The notes under the pieces were generated by a model. That model saw only the letters and a list, made by a program, of their open reading frames with translations. It was not told the DNA's origin and ran no database searches. From RHKX01 sp963823275 (lineage in GTDB: Bacteria > Actinomycetota > Thermoleophilia > Solirubrobacterales > 70-9): a stretch of DNA of 64,000 bases. Location of the stretch: contig CAWGKW010000001.1 in the NCBI GenBank assembly GCA_963823275.1, forward strand, positions 1,054,001 to 1,118,000. The letters run 5' to 3'. Below, piece by piece: positions 43,382 through 51,906 of this stretch. Numbering within the stretch: position 1 is the first letter of the stretch; each line of letters starts with the position of its first letter. A program made the translations under genes and the position numbers.

Positions 43382-44108
43382 CCTCGCCCCCGCGGGCGAA
43401 GCCTGCGAGCGTCATCCCCCGATCGCCGGCAAGCTCGATCGCCAGCGAGCTGGGCGCGCCGACCCCAACGAGGATCGGGCAGCCGGCCACCGCGGCCTTC
43501 TGGACCAGTTCGAAGCTGAGCCGGCCGCTGACGCAGAGGACCCGATCGGCGAGCGGCAGGGCCGCGTCGATCAGCGCCCGGCCGATCACCTTGTCCATGG
43601 CGTTGTGGCGGCCGACGTCCTCGCGGGCGATCAGCAGCTCGCCGGTCGCGTCGAAGAGGCCGGCGGCGTGCAGGCCCCCGGTCAGCTCGAACGCCGGTTG
43701 GCTGAGCCGGTCGGGAAGCGAGGCCAGCAGTGCCCGCGCGATCGTCGGCCCTGGGGTGGCGAGTGGCGCGTCGACCGCGACCTCTTCGATCGATCCCTTG
43801 CCGCAGACGCCGCATGAAGACGTCGTGTAGAAGCTCCGGTCGCCCGGCTCGCGGAGCAGCGGCCCCTCGATCTCGATCGTGTTCGCGGCGAGATCGTCGG
43901 GCGGCGAGGCGGCCCTTGCCTCGGCGATCAGGCCCTCCCCGTGGAGAAAGCCGAGGGCCAGCTCATCGTCGTTGCCCGGGGTCCGCATCGTCACCGCGAG
44001 CGGTCTGCCGTCGACGCGGATCTCGAGCGGCTCCTCGACCGCGACCTGGTCGGTGACGCCGTCGTGGTCGACGCGCTTGAGCATCCGCGGGTCCATGGCT
44101 GCATCCAT
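43347..44108 (-). CDS. fdhD: Sulfur carrier protein FdhD
   Basis: 253 residues. CGVCG (about 113-117) is the sulfur-carrying Cys pair; VGRHNAMDKVIGRALI and CVSGRLSFELVQKA are family signatures. It passes sulfur from a cysteine desulfurase to the molybdenum cofactor of formate dehydrogenases. It is divergent from an FdhF/YdeP-type enzyme with only 36 bp between starts, a clear functional pair. TAGGCT lies nine bases before the ATG, so the mRNA has almost no leader. Confidence 0.94.
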   Translation of the reverse strand: MDAAMDPRMLKRVDHDGVTDQVAVEEPLEIRVDGRPLAVTMRTPGNDDELALGFLHGEGLIAEARAASPPDDLAANTIEIEGPLLREPGDRSFYTTSSCGVCGKGSIEEVAVDAPLATPGPTIARALLASLPDRLSQPAFELTGGLHAAGLFDATGELLIAREDVGRHNAMDKVIGRALIDAALPLADRVLCVSGRLSFELVQKAAVAGCPILVGVGAPSSLAIELAGDRGMTLAGFARGGEVNVYCGAQRLR

Positions 44109-44117
44109 CTGACCACA

Positions 44118-44123
44118 AGCCTA
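44118..44123 (-). promoter_or_regulatory. -10 of fdhD
   Basis: TAGGCT on the minus strand, nine bases before ATG 44108. It lies six bases from the opposing fdhF hexamer; a GCCTAGGC palindrome at 44119-44126 overlaps it. Confidence 0.55.
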
Positions 44124-44129
44124 GGCGGG

Positions 44130-44135
44130 TAGCCT
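44130..44135 (+). promoter_or_regulatory. -10 of fdhF/ydeP
   Basis: TAGCCT, nine bases before ATG 44145. With the fdhD hexamer it forms a compact divergent promoter in which both transcripts would be near-leaderless. Confidence 0.5.
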
Positions 44136-44144
44136 GCCGAGCAG

Positions 44145-46381
44145 ATGCTGCCGAAGCCCACGAAGCGCCTGACGCCCTCGAACTGGGCGAGCAAGAAGCC
44201 GTTCGGGATCGGCGAGCAGCGGCCGAACAACTACAAGGAGGTGTTCCGCGCCGGCTGGGAGAACCGCGACAGTCTCAGCTACACCTGGCGAATCCTCAGC
44301 GAGGGCGTCTGCGACGGCTGCGCGCTGGGCACCAAGGGGATGAGGGACTGGACGATCCCGGGAGTGCACCTCTGCAACGTGCGCCTGCGACTGCTGCGGC
44401 TCAACACGATGGGTCCGCTCGATCCCGGCGGGCTTGCCGACGTCGAGCCGCTGCGGAAGCTCCGAGGACAGCAGCTGCGCGCTCTCGGCCGGCTGCCCGA
44501 GCCGATGCTTCGCCGCCACGGCGAGCCCGGCTTCACGCCGATCACCTGGGACGAGGCACTCGACATGGCCGCCGAGCGGATCAGGGCGGCCGGCGCCGAT
44601 CGCTGCGGGTTCTACCTGACCAGCCGCGGGATGTCGAACGAGAGCTACTACGGCGCCCAGAAGGCGGTCCGCGCGATCGGCACGAACTCGATCGACAACG
44701 CGGCGCGGGTCTGTCACTCGCCGAGCACGTTCGCGCTCAAGGACGCGCTCGGGGTCGGGGCGACGACGTGCTCCTTCAGCGATTGGATCGGGACCGACGT
44801 GATCGTCTTCATCGGCTCCAACGTCGCCAACAACCAGCCGGTGACGACCAAGTACATCCACGTCGCCAAGAAGGCCGGCACGAGAGATCGTCGTCGTCAA
44901 CCCGTTCCGCGAGCCGGGCATGGAGCGGTACTGGATCCCCTCGAAGCTCGAGAGCGCCGTCTTCGGCACGAGGATCGCCGACGAGTTCTTCGACCTCAAC
45001 ACCGGTGGAGACATGGGCTTCCTGGTCGGCGCGCTCAAGCACCTGATCGAGAGCGGGGCCGTCGACGAGGAGTTCGTCCGCGACCACACCAGCGGGTTCG
45101 ACGAGGTCCGCGAGATGGCGGAGGGCGCCGAGCTGGGATGACCTCGAGCTGGTCGCCGGGACGACCCGCGAGCGGATCTCCGCCTTCGCCGAGATCCTCG
45201 GCCGGTCTCGCAACGGCGTGCTCGTCTGGAGCATGGGCGTCACCCAGCATGAGCGCGGGCGAGGACAACGTCCGCTCGATCGTCAACCTCGCCCTGGCCC
45301 GCGGCTGGGTCGGGCGCGAGGGTTGCGGGCTGATGCCGATCCGCGGCCATTCCGGGGTGCAGGGCGGGGCCGAGATGGGCTGTTACTCGACCGCGTTTCC
45401 GGGCGGCAGGGAGGTGAACGAGGCCAACGCGAGGGCCCTCGCGGACTCGATGGGGCTTCGACGTGCCCCACTCCCCGGGTCTGACCGCACCCGGGATGGT
45501 CGATGCCGCCGGCCGGGGCGAGCTGGACGTGCTCTTCGCCTCGGGCGGCAACTTTCTCGATGTCCTGCCCGACCCCGGAGTCGGTGGCTGAGACGCTGAG
45601 CCGGATCCCGCTGCGAGTCCACATGGACCTCGTCCCGTCCTCGCAGATGCTCGTCGATCCGCCGGAGGGCGGCGCGGTCCTGATCCTGCCGGCCGAGACG
45701 CGCTACGAGGCGAAGGGCGGAGTCACCGAGACGAGCACCGAGCGCCGGGTGATCCTCAGCCCGGAGATCCCCGGGCCGCGGATCGCCGGGGCCCGGCAGG
45801 AGTGGGAGGTCTTCGGTGATCTGGCGGCGCGGGTACGGCCCGAGCTCGCCGATCGGGTGCGGTTCGCCGGTACCCCCGAGATTCGCGAGGAGATCGCCCG
45901 CGTCGTGCCCCGATACGAGGAGATCGCGGAGCTGAAGGAGGGCGGTGATTCATTCCAGTACGGCGGCCCGCTGCTGCCGGAGGGGACGGACTTCCCGACC
46001 GTCGGATGGCAGGGCCCACTTCGTTCGCGGTCGACGTTCCCGACCCGATTCCCGCCGACGGCCGGTTCGTCGTCTCGACGAGGCGAGGCAAGCAGTTCAA
46101 CTCGATGGTCCAGGAGCGCGGTGACGCGATCACCGGGGCCGTTCGCGAGTCGGTCTTGATCGCAGCGGGCGACGCTCGAGCGGCTCGGGCTCTCCGAGGG
46201 TGACCCGGTGCTGCTGCGAAACGATCACGGAGAGCTCCGCTGCACGGTGTTCACCGCCCCGATCGCCCCCGGAAACCTGCAGGTCCACTGGCCCGAGGGA
46301 AACGTTCTGATCGGCCACCGGCGCTCGGCGGAGGCCGACGTCCCCGACTACAACGCGCGGGTCGAGATCCTTCCCGGTTGA
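44145..46381 (+). CDS. FdhF/YdeP family molybdopterin oxidoreductase, reading frame interrupted
   Basis: About 742 residues, split into several frames by about eight apparent single-base insertions (near 44883, 45135, 45255, 45461, 45576, 46008, 46020, 46158). N-terminal LLPKPTKRLTPSNWASKKPFG and GVCDGCALGTKGMRDW are typical of YdeP-like enzymes; NAARVCHSPST, WIGTDVIVFIGSNVANNQPV, LALARGWVGREGCGLMPIRG and the C-terminal HWPEGNVLIG complete the fold. The cluster Cys pattern is reduced compared with classical FdhF. Probably a cytosolic formate-dehydrogenase-like or acid-stress oxidoreductase; exact substrate unknown. Pairs with fdhD. Confidence 0.85.
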
Positions 46382-46397
46382 GGGGCGCCGCGAGCGT

Positions 46398-46968
46398 TCA
46401 GAGCAGCTGCTCGATCCGCTCCAGCTCAGCGGGATCGTTGACGTTGGCGAACATCAGGTCGGGGTCGCCGAAGGCGCGCAGCTCGCTGGTCGGTATCCCC
46501 TCGCCCTCGAGCTCGGCGGCGAGCTTGACCAGCGGCTCGCTCATGACCAGCGCCGCCTTCAACCTCGGCAGCAGCTCCGTGCTGTAGCGGGCGACAAGCG
46601 GCTGCGGCCGCGGGTTGGCCGGGAGCGCCAGGTCGGCGTCACGATTGGCCAGTTCCACCAGCAGGGCGGACGGGATCAGCGGCAGGTCGCAGGCGACGGC
46701 GACGATCGGCTCGCCCAGGTGCTCTAGGGCCGCGATGATCCCGGTCAGGGGGTGCAGCGGTTCTTCGGCCTCGTGATCGTCCGAGCAGCTCAGCTCCGGC
46801 AAGGGGGAGTCGACCTTGGCGACGACGATCGGCTCGAGGCCGGCCGCCGCGGCGGCGGCGATCGGATAGGAGATCAACGGCCTTCCCGGCGAGCTCGACG
46901 ACGGCCTTCGGCTCGCCCATCCGGCTGCTTCGACCGCCGGCGAGGATCGCAACATGTCGCGCCTTCAC
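46398..46968 (-). CDS. mobA: Molybdenum cofactor guanylyltransferase MobA, reading frame interrupted
   Basis: About 190 residues. N-terminal signature VAILAGGRSSRMGEPKA (nucleotide binding), VACDLPLIPSALLVELA with the metal-binding Asp, and FANVNDPAELERI at the end. It adds GMP to the cofactor for bis-MGD enzymes such as the two oxidoreductases here. One extra G near 46885 (GGGAAGGCC) separates the N-terminal 28 residues from the rest. GTG start at 46968, 43 bp from the moeA start on the other strand. Confidence 0.88.
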
Positions 46969-47010
46969 CCCGCCATTCTCGCAGCGATCGGGGATGATCC
47001 CAAGATCAAG

Positions 47011-48224
47011 GTGGAGGCCCTGATCGACATCGAACCGGCACGGGACCTGGTGCTCGAACGAGCGACCCCGCTCGGCTCCGAGCGCATCCCGCTCCGCCGG
47101 CGGAGGGCAGGGTCCTCGCCGAGCCGGTGGTGTCGAGGGTCGACGTGCCCGGATTCGACAACTCCGCCATGGACGGCTTCGCCATCCGCGCTGCCGACAG
47201 CGACGGCGCCGGTGAGGCCCCGCGCTCGCTTCGCGTCGTCGACGAGTCGCGAGCGGGCCATCCGGCTCGGGCTACGGTGGCGCCGGGCGAGGCGATCTCG
47301 ATCTCGACGGGGGCGATGGTCCCCGGGGGAGCGGATGCGGTGATCAGGGTCGAGGACACCGACCGCGACGGGGATCGGGTGACGGTCAGCGCCGCCGTGC
47401 CGGTTGGAAGCAGCATCCGCCGCGGCGGCGAGGACATGGCCGCCGGATCGCTGATCCTCGGGCCGGGCGGGCGAATCGGGGCGGCGGAGCTGGGAGCGTT
47501 GGCCGCCGGCGGCGTCCCCGAGATCGCCTGCGCGCGCCGCCCTCGCGTTTCGGTGCTCTTGACCGGAGACGAGCTGGTCGAACCCGACCGCCGAGCTGCG
47601 CCCGGGGCAGATCCACGACTCGAACGCCTATGCGGTCCCGCCGCTCGCCACCGGCGTCGGAGCCGAGTTGGATCTGGTCGAGGTGATCGGCGACGACCGC
47701 GCGACGACGCGCGCGGCGATCGAGCGCGGCACTGGCAGGGCGACGTCCTCGTGGTCTGCGGCGGCGTCTCGGTCGGCGAGCACGACCACGTCCGTCCGGC
47801 GCTCGAGTCGCTGGGTGTCGAGCAGGTCTTCTGGGGCGTCTCGCTCCGCCCCGGCAAGCCGACCTACTTCGGCGTTGCGCCGTCGGGGCGCTCGTCTTCG
47901 GGCTGCCCGGTAATCCGGTCTCGGCCATGGTCACCTTCGCCCTCTTCGTTCGCCCGGCGCTGCTCGCCATGCAGGGGGCCGACCCCGCATGCCCGCAGCC
48001 TCGTCGCGAGGCTGACTGAGGCCTACACGAAGGTCCGCGGCCGGGCGGAGGCGATCCGGGTCGAGCGTCGAGGCGGGGGAGTCGGGCTGGGAGATCACCC
48101 CGACCGGCCCGCAGGGCTCCCACGTGCTGACGTCGATGCTCGGCGCCGACGGCCTGGCGTTCGGCGCCGCCGACCAGGTGGATCTGGCGGCCGGCACAGC
48201 GCTCCGGTGGAGCTGCTGCGATGA
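47011..48224 (+). CDS. moeA: Molybdopterin molybdenumtransferase MoeA, reading frame interrupted
   Basis: About 402 residues over several frame segments. It has SRVDVPGFDNSAMDGFAIRA near residue 40-60, AISISTGAMVPGGADAV, VLLTGDELVEP, PGQIHDSNAYAVPPL, VCGGVSVGEHDHVRPALE, FGLPGNPVSAMVTFALFVRP. MoeA inserts molybdate into adenylylated molybdopterin. I count eight or so shifts (near 47098, 47583, 47738, 47752, 47887, 47983, 48080, 48195), nearly all extra bases. The start is GTG 47011 by family length; ATG 46954 would overlap mobA. Confidence 0.88.
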
Positions 48225-48251
48225 CGGGTAGCCTCGTCTCGATGTCGATCG

Positions 48252-48884
48252 ATGACCGTCAGCGTGCGCCTGTTCGCGATCCTGCGGGAGCGGGCGGGCC
48301 GCGATTCGATCGAGCTCGAGCTTCCGACCGGGCGCCACGGTCGGCGACGCGATCGCGGCGCTGGGCGTGACGCCGGAGCTGTCCGGGGTGATCGATCGGA
48401 ATGCCGGTCGCGATGGCGGTCAATCGCGACTACGCCGCCGCCGACACCGTGCTCTCAGCCGGCGACGAGGTCGCGTTGATCCCGCCGGTCAGCGGCGGGA
48501 GCCGGCGACGTCCACACCCGGGTCACGGCCGAGCCGTTGTCGCTCGAGCGGCTCGCCGGGATGGTCGGGCGCAGCGGGGCGGGGGCGGTCGTCAGCTTTC
48601 AGGGGGTGACCCGCGAGGTCGAGCGGCTCGACTACGAGGCCTACGACGAGATGGCGGCCGAGCGGATCGCCGAGATCCTTCGCGAGTGCGTCGAGCACCA
48701 CGGATTGGAGGCCGCCGCTGCCGAACACAGGACCGGCTCGGTGCCGCTGGGCGAGTCGAGCGTGATCGTCTGCGTCTCGGCGGTTCATCGGGGAGAGGCA
48801 TTCGCCGGTGCCCGCGAGGCGATCGACCGGATCAAGGCCGAGGCTCCGATCTGGAAGCGCGAGATCGAGGGAGGTGAGGCGCAG
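48252..48884 (+). CDS. MoaD-MoaE fusion (MoaX-type molybdopterin synthase), reading frame interrupted
   Basis: After removing three extra bases (near 48337, 48401, 48500) it gives about 210 residues. MoaD part: SVRLFAILRERAG to DEVALIPPVSGG, with the Gly-Gly that receives sulfur as thiocarboxylate. The frame then continues directly into MoaE: RVTAEPLSLERLAGM, SFQGVTRE, the catalytic Lys in IKAEAPIWKRE (end). No start codon exists between Gly-Gly and the conserved MoaE N-terminus, supporting a fusion like M. tuberculosis MoaX, which is cleaved after the glycines. It continues in frame into MoaC. Confidence 0.85.
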
Positions 48885-49391
48885 ATGGGTGGAGGGGACG
48901 AGTCCGGTCGGGCCGAGCTGACCCACATCGGCCCCGACGGCGCGGCCCGGATGGTCGACGTCGGCGCCAAGCCTGAGAGCGAGCGGCGCGCCATCGCCGA
49001 GGCGGTGGTTCGGATGAAGCCCGAGACGGCGCGGGCGGTCGAGGCCGGGGACGGCCCCAAGGGCGACGTTCTCGGAACCGCCCGGATCGCCGGCATCGGG
49101 GCGGCCAAGCAGGCCGGCTCCCTGGTGCCGCTCGCTCACCCGTTGCCGCTCAGCTTCGTCGATGTTCGCGCCACGGTCGATGCCGAGTCCGGCACGGTCA
49201 TCCTGACGGCCGAGACCCGCTGCGTCGGGCGCACCGGAGTCGAGATCGAGGCGATGGCCGCCGCGGCGATCGCGGCCTTGACCGTCTACGACATGGTCAA
49301 GGCGATCGAACGCGGCGTCGAGATCGAACGGGTCCGCCTGCTCCACAAGAGCGGCGGCAAGAGCGGCGAGTGGAACGCAGGCGATGGCTGA
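48885..49391 (+). CDS. moaC: Cyclic pyranopterin monophosphate synthase MoaC, in frame with MoaE
   Basis: 168 residues from its own ATG. MVDVGAKPESERRA, VLGTARIAGIGAAKQA, LVPLAHPLPLSFVDV, TGVEIEAMAAAAIAALTVYDMVKA and HKSGGKSGEW are family signatures; the usual Cys-His-Pro-Leu reads Ala-His-Pro-Leu. The frame is continuous from MoaE through Gln-Met, so a MoaD-E-C polyprotein is possible. Yet GGGAGGTGA (48869-48877) lies seven bases before the ATG and would drive separate translation. With MoaA it converts GTP to cPMP. The end overlaps the mogA start by 8 bp. Confidence 0.92.
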   Translation: MGGGDESGRAELTHIGPDGAARMVDVGAKPESERRAIAEAVVRMKPETARAVEAGDGPKGDVLGTARIAGIGAAKQAGSLVPLAHPLPLSFVDVRATVDAESGTVILTAETRCVGRTGVEIEAMAAAAIAALTVYDMVKAIERGVEIERVRLLHKSGGKSGEWNAGDG

Positions 49392-49901
49392 GCCCGCGCC
49401 CGGGGGATCGGAGGCATTCAGGGCGGCGATCCTCAGCATCAGCTCCTCCCGCGCGGAGGGCAGCGGGGCGGAGGACCTGAGCGGCGACGAGCTGGCGCGG
49501 TTTCGCCGGGGACTCGGCGCCGAGATCATCAGCCGTGAGCTGATCGGCGACGAGCGCGACGTCGATCGAGGAGCGTCTGCGCTACCTCTCCGACGAGCTC
49601 GGATGCGATCTGGTGCTGACCACCGGGCGGAACCGGCTTCTCTCCCGACGACGTCACGCCCGAGGCAACGGTTGCCGTCGCCGAACGGGACGCTCCGGGA
49701 ATCGCCGAGGCGATGAGGCTGGCGTCTCGCGAGCACACCGCCCACTGGATGCTCTCCCGCAACGTCGCCGTGATCCGGGGCACGACCCTGATCGTCAACT
49801 TCCCCGGCAGCCCAAAGGCGATCGGAGAGGCCGGCGAGGCAATCGCGGAGGCGCTGCCGCACGCGTTACGTCTGCTGGGGGGCAGCTCGGGCGGCCACTG
49901 A
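49384..49901 (+). CDS. Molybdopterin adenylyltransferase MogA/MoaB, reading frame interrupted
   Basis: About 171 residues. FRAAILSISSSRAEG at the start, DLVLTTGGTGFSPDDVTPEA (substrate-binding Gly-Gly-Thr-Gly), and LIVNFPGSPKAIGEAGEAIAEAL at the end. MogA adenylylates molybdopterin before MoeA inserts metal. Two extra bases near 49560 and 49627 break the frame. Last gene of the cofactor block. Confidence 0.88.
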
Positions 49902-49965
49902 GTCGACCGCTCGGCGAGCCCTGCCGCCCTGCGCAGCGAGCAAGCTCACGTTCGCCGCGTGGTTG

Positions 49966-50676
49966 CTACGCGGCCTGCGGGGGATCGGAGGTCATTGGCA
50001 GCCATGCGGCCACGGCCCGGTCCAGCAGGACCGGCATCAGCTCACCGAGGGCGATGCCGCCCTCGGTGGGTAGGCCGAGGGCGGAGCCGATCGCGACGAG
50101 TGCTCCGTGCCGGCCTCGGGCGAGCTGAGCCCACTCGCCCGCCAGCACGCCGGGCAGGACCTCGATCTCCTGGCCCTCGTCCAGCCGAATGCTCAGGTCG
50201 ACTCCGTTGGGGGCCAGCTCGACCCCGCTGGCGATGGGCGGGGCACCGACCCCCGACGCAAAGAGGTCCGAGTCGAAGGCCTCGCGCGCGGCCTCGAAGC
50301 CAAGGCCGCGAAGCATGGTGGTCAGCGCCGGCTGGCGTTCGTCGGTCCAGACGGCGGCGTCAGATTGCAGGACGACCAAAGGTACGGTGGGAAGCACGAA
50401 GCTGGCCCAGCGTTCCGCCAGTCGCGCCTCCGCCGGACCCGGGAGCTCCGCCTCGGTGACGATCGAGGGACCGCAGCTCTCGTGAGAGACACGGACGGCG
50501 GCACGGCGTGGCCCCGGGTCGACGATCAGCACGACGGTGGCGGTGCTCAGTTCAGGGTCGATGGTCTCGCCACATCGGATACAGGGCGCCTCACCGGTCC
50601 GGACCTGAACGTCCACCGCCTCGATCTGGGCATCGCTGAGGAGCTCGCGGACCTCGGGGGCCAGGGCGAGGGTCAT
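49966..50676 (-). CDS. Hypothetical protein with a CxxC zinc-like motif
   Basis: 236 residues, soluble. Residues about 30-40 read CIRCGETIDPE, the only recognisable motif. The remainder alternates hydrophobic strands and acidic loops, with LDEGQEIEVLPGVLAGEWAQLARG near the end. No family recognised. It follows the metallophosphoesterase gene by 7 bp in the same direction, so the two are probably co-expressed. ATG 50676 is chosen because upstream frame lies within the neighbour. Confidence 0.6.
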   Translation of the reverse strand: MTLALAPEVRELLSDAQIEAVDVQVRTGEAPCIRCGETIDPELSTATVVLIVDPGPRRAAVRVSHESCGPSIVTEAELPGPAEARLAERWASFVLPTVPLVVLQSDAAVWTDERQPALTTMLRGLGFEAAREAFDSDLFASGVGAPPIASGVELAPNGVDLSIRLDEGQEIEVLPGVLAGEWAQLARGRHGALVAIGSALGLPTEGGIALGELMPVLLDRAVAAWLPMTSDPPQAA

Positions 50677-50683
50677 CCGGCGA

Positions 50684-51814
50684 TCACCCGACGCCCGCCC
50701 TGCCGGCCAGCACCTCGCGGTCGACGTCGGCGAGGACCTCGACCAGCTCGGGCGGCCCGGCATCGCCGACGACGATCATCGAGCCCGGCCAGAAGGGGCT
50801 CTGGGGGACGGCGAGGCCCAGGAGAGCCTCCGTGTAGAGCCAGTTACCGGTGTTGTGGAGCGTGACCCCGTTGCGCTCCCAGATCGGTGTCGTCGGGGCC
50901 TCGCCGTCGCCGGGGAGCGCGCCGCGGCGGTGGATGTGGCCGAAGATCACGTGCTCGGCGTCGATGTCGAGGCGCTCGACGACCACGTGCATCGCCTCGA
51001 CGCCGGAGCGACCGATCTCGGTGATCGAGAAGTCGCGGTTGAATCGCCCGAGCCCGGCCCGCTCCATTCCGCGCAGCGCGGTCGGGATCACCGCCGAGCC
51101 GAGCAGCTTGCCGCGGATGGTCCGTGCCCTGCCTGAGGCCCCGCCGATCGTCTCCCAGATCTGCAGTGCGCGGGACTTGCCCTCCTCGTCGCTACCGAAC
51201 GCCCTGCCCCCCTGCGCGAGGTTGAAGATCAGGTCGTAGACGGGCGCGTGGACCTCCTCGTAATCGTGTGGCGTCTCGCGCCGGCCGGTGGGCCTGCCGG
51301 CAAGCCGATCGACGGTGGCCACCGAGAGTCTCTCAACGGTCGGCAGCGTGACGTGGCTGTCGAGGTAGTGGCCATGAGTCGCAAAGATGTCGTCGCGGAC
51401 CCAGAAGCCGGGGTAGCGGACCTCGAGCCGAGCGTTCCCGAGCCAGTCGGCGATCGTCTCGACGGCGGGATGGGGTGAGCCGACGATCTCGTCGAGGCTC
51501 GCCGGACGCTCCTCGGTGCGAGCGCGCTCGAGCCAGGGCCCCAGCAGTCGGTGATCGTGATTGCCGGGGACGAGGATGACCTCGCCACCGGCGAAGGCCT
51601 GGCCGATCCCCTCGAAGAAGCTGCGCGTGCTCGCGAGCGATTCACCGAGCGGCCCATCCCGCAGCTCGAGGATGTCGCCGAGCAGCACCAGCCGCTCGGC
51701 GCCGACCGATGCGAGGGCCTCCAGCAGGCGTTCGCGCAGCGGGCTTCGCCGCAGTACGTCGCTGCCGGAGAGTGCCCCCAGGTGCAGGTCGGAGATCAGG
51801 ACCGTGGTCGCCAT
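50684..51814 (-). CDS. Calcineurin-like metallophosphoesterase (LpxH-related)
   Basis: 376 residues. All five blocks of a dinuclear metallophosphoesterase are present: ISDLHLGALSG (about 7-17), LLGDILELRDG (about 43-53), VPGNHDHRLL (about 80-89), ATHGHYLDSH, and FGHIHRRGALPG (about 290-301). The long middle part resembles UDP-2,3-diacylglucosamine hydrolases, but the organism does not look Gram-negative, so the substrate is uncertain. The start is ATG 51814 rather than the 27-residue longer frame. Confidence 0.88.
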   Translation of the reverse strand: MATTVLISDLHLGALSGSDVLRRSPLRERLLEALASVGAERLVLLGDILELRDGPLGESLASTRSFFEGIGQAFAGGEVILVPGNHDHRLLGPWLERARTEERPASLDEIVGSPHPAVETIADWLGNARLEVRYPGFWVRDDIFATHGHYLDSHVTLPTVERLSVATVDRLAGRPTGRRETPHDYEEVHAPVYDLIFNLAQGGRAFGSDEEGKSRALQIWETIGGASGRARTIRGKLLGSAVIPTALRGMERAGLGRFNRDFSITEIGRSGVEAMHVVVERLDIDAEHVIFGHIHRRGALPGDGEAPTTPIWERNGVTLHNTGNWLYTEALLGLAVPQSPFWPGSMIVVGDAGPPELVEVLADVDREVLAGRAGVG

Positions 51815-51906
51815 GGGGCAATCCTCGCAACTCCACCATTCCGGCAGGGGGATCACCGCAAACCGCCGAGGCTCGTGATGGCGCTGCCGGTACACTGATC
51901 GGCGGA

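Noticed and set aside
44883..46160. Programmed frameshifting in the oxidoreductase gene
   Set aside because: Eight shifts in one gene at unrelated sequences, without slippery sites or stems, fit consensus error better.
49954..49974. Seven-base-pair hairpin GCCGCGT/ACGCGGC at the mogA/hypothetical convergence
   Set aside because: No T-run on either strand and it overlaps the coding end; too weak to call a terminator.
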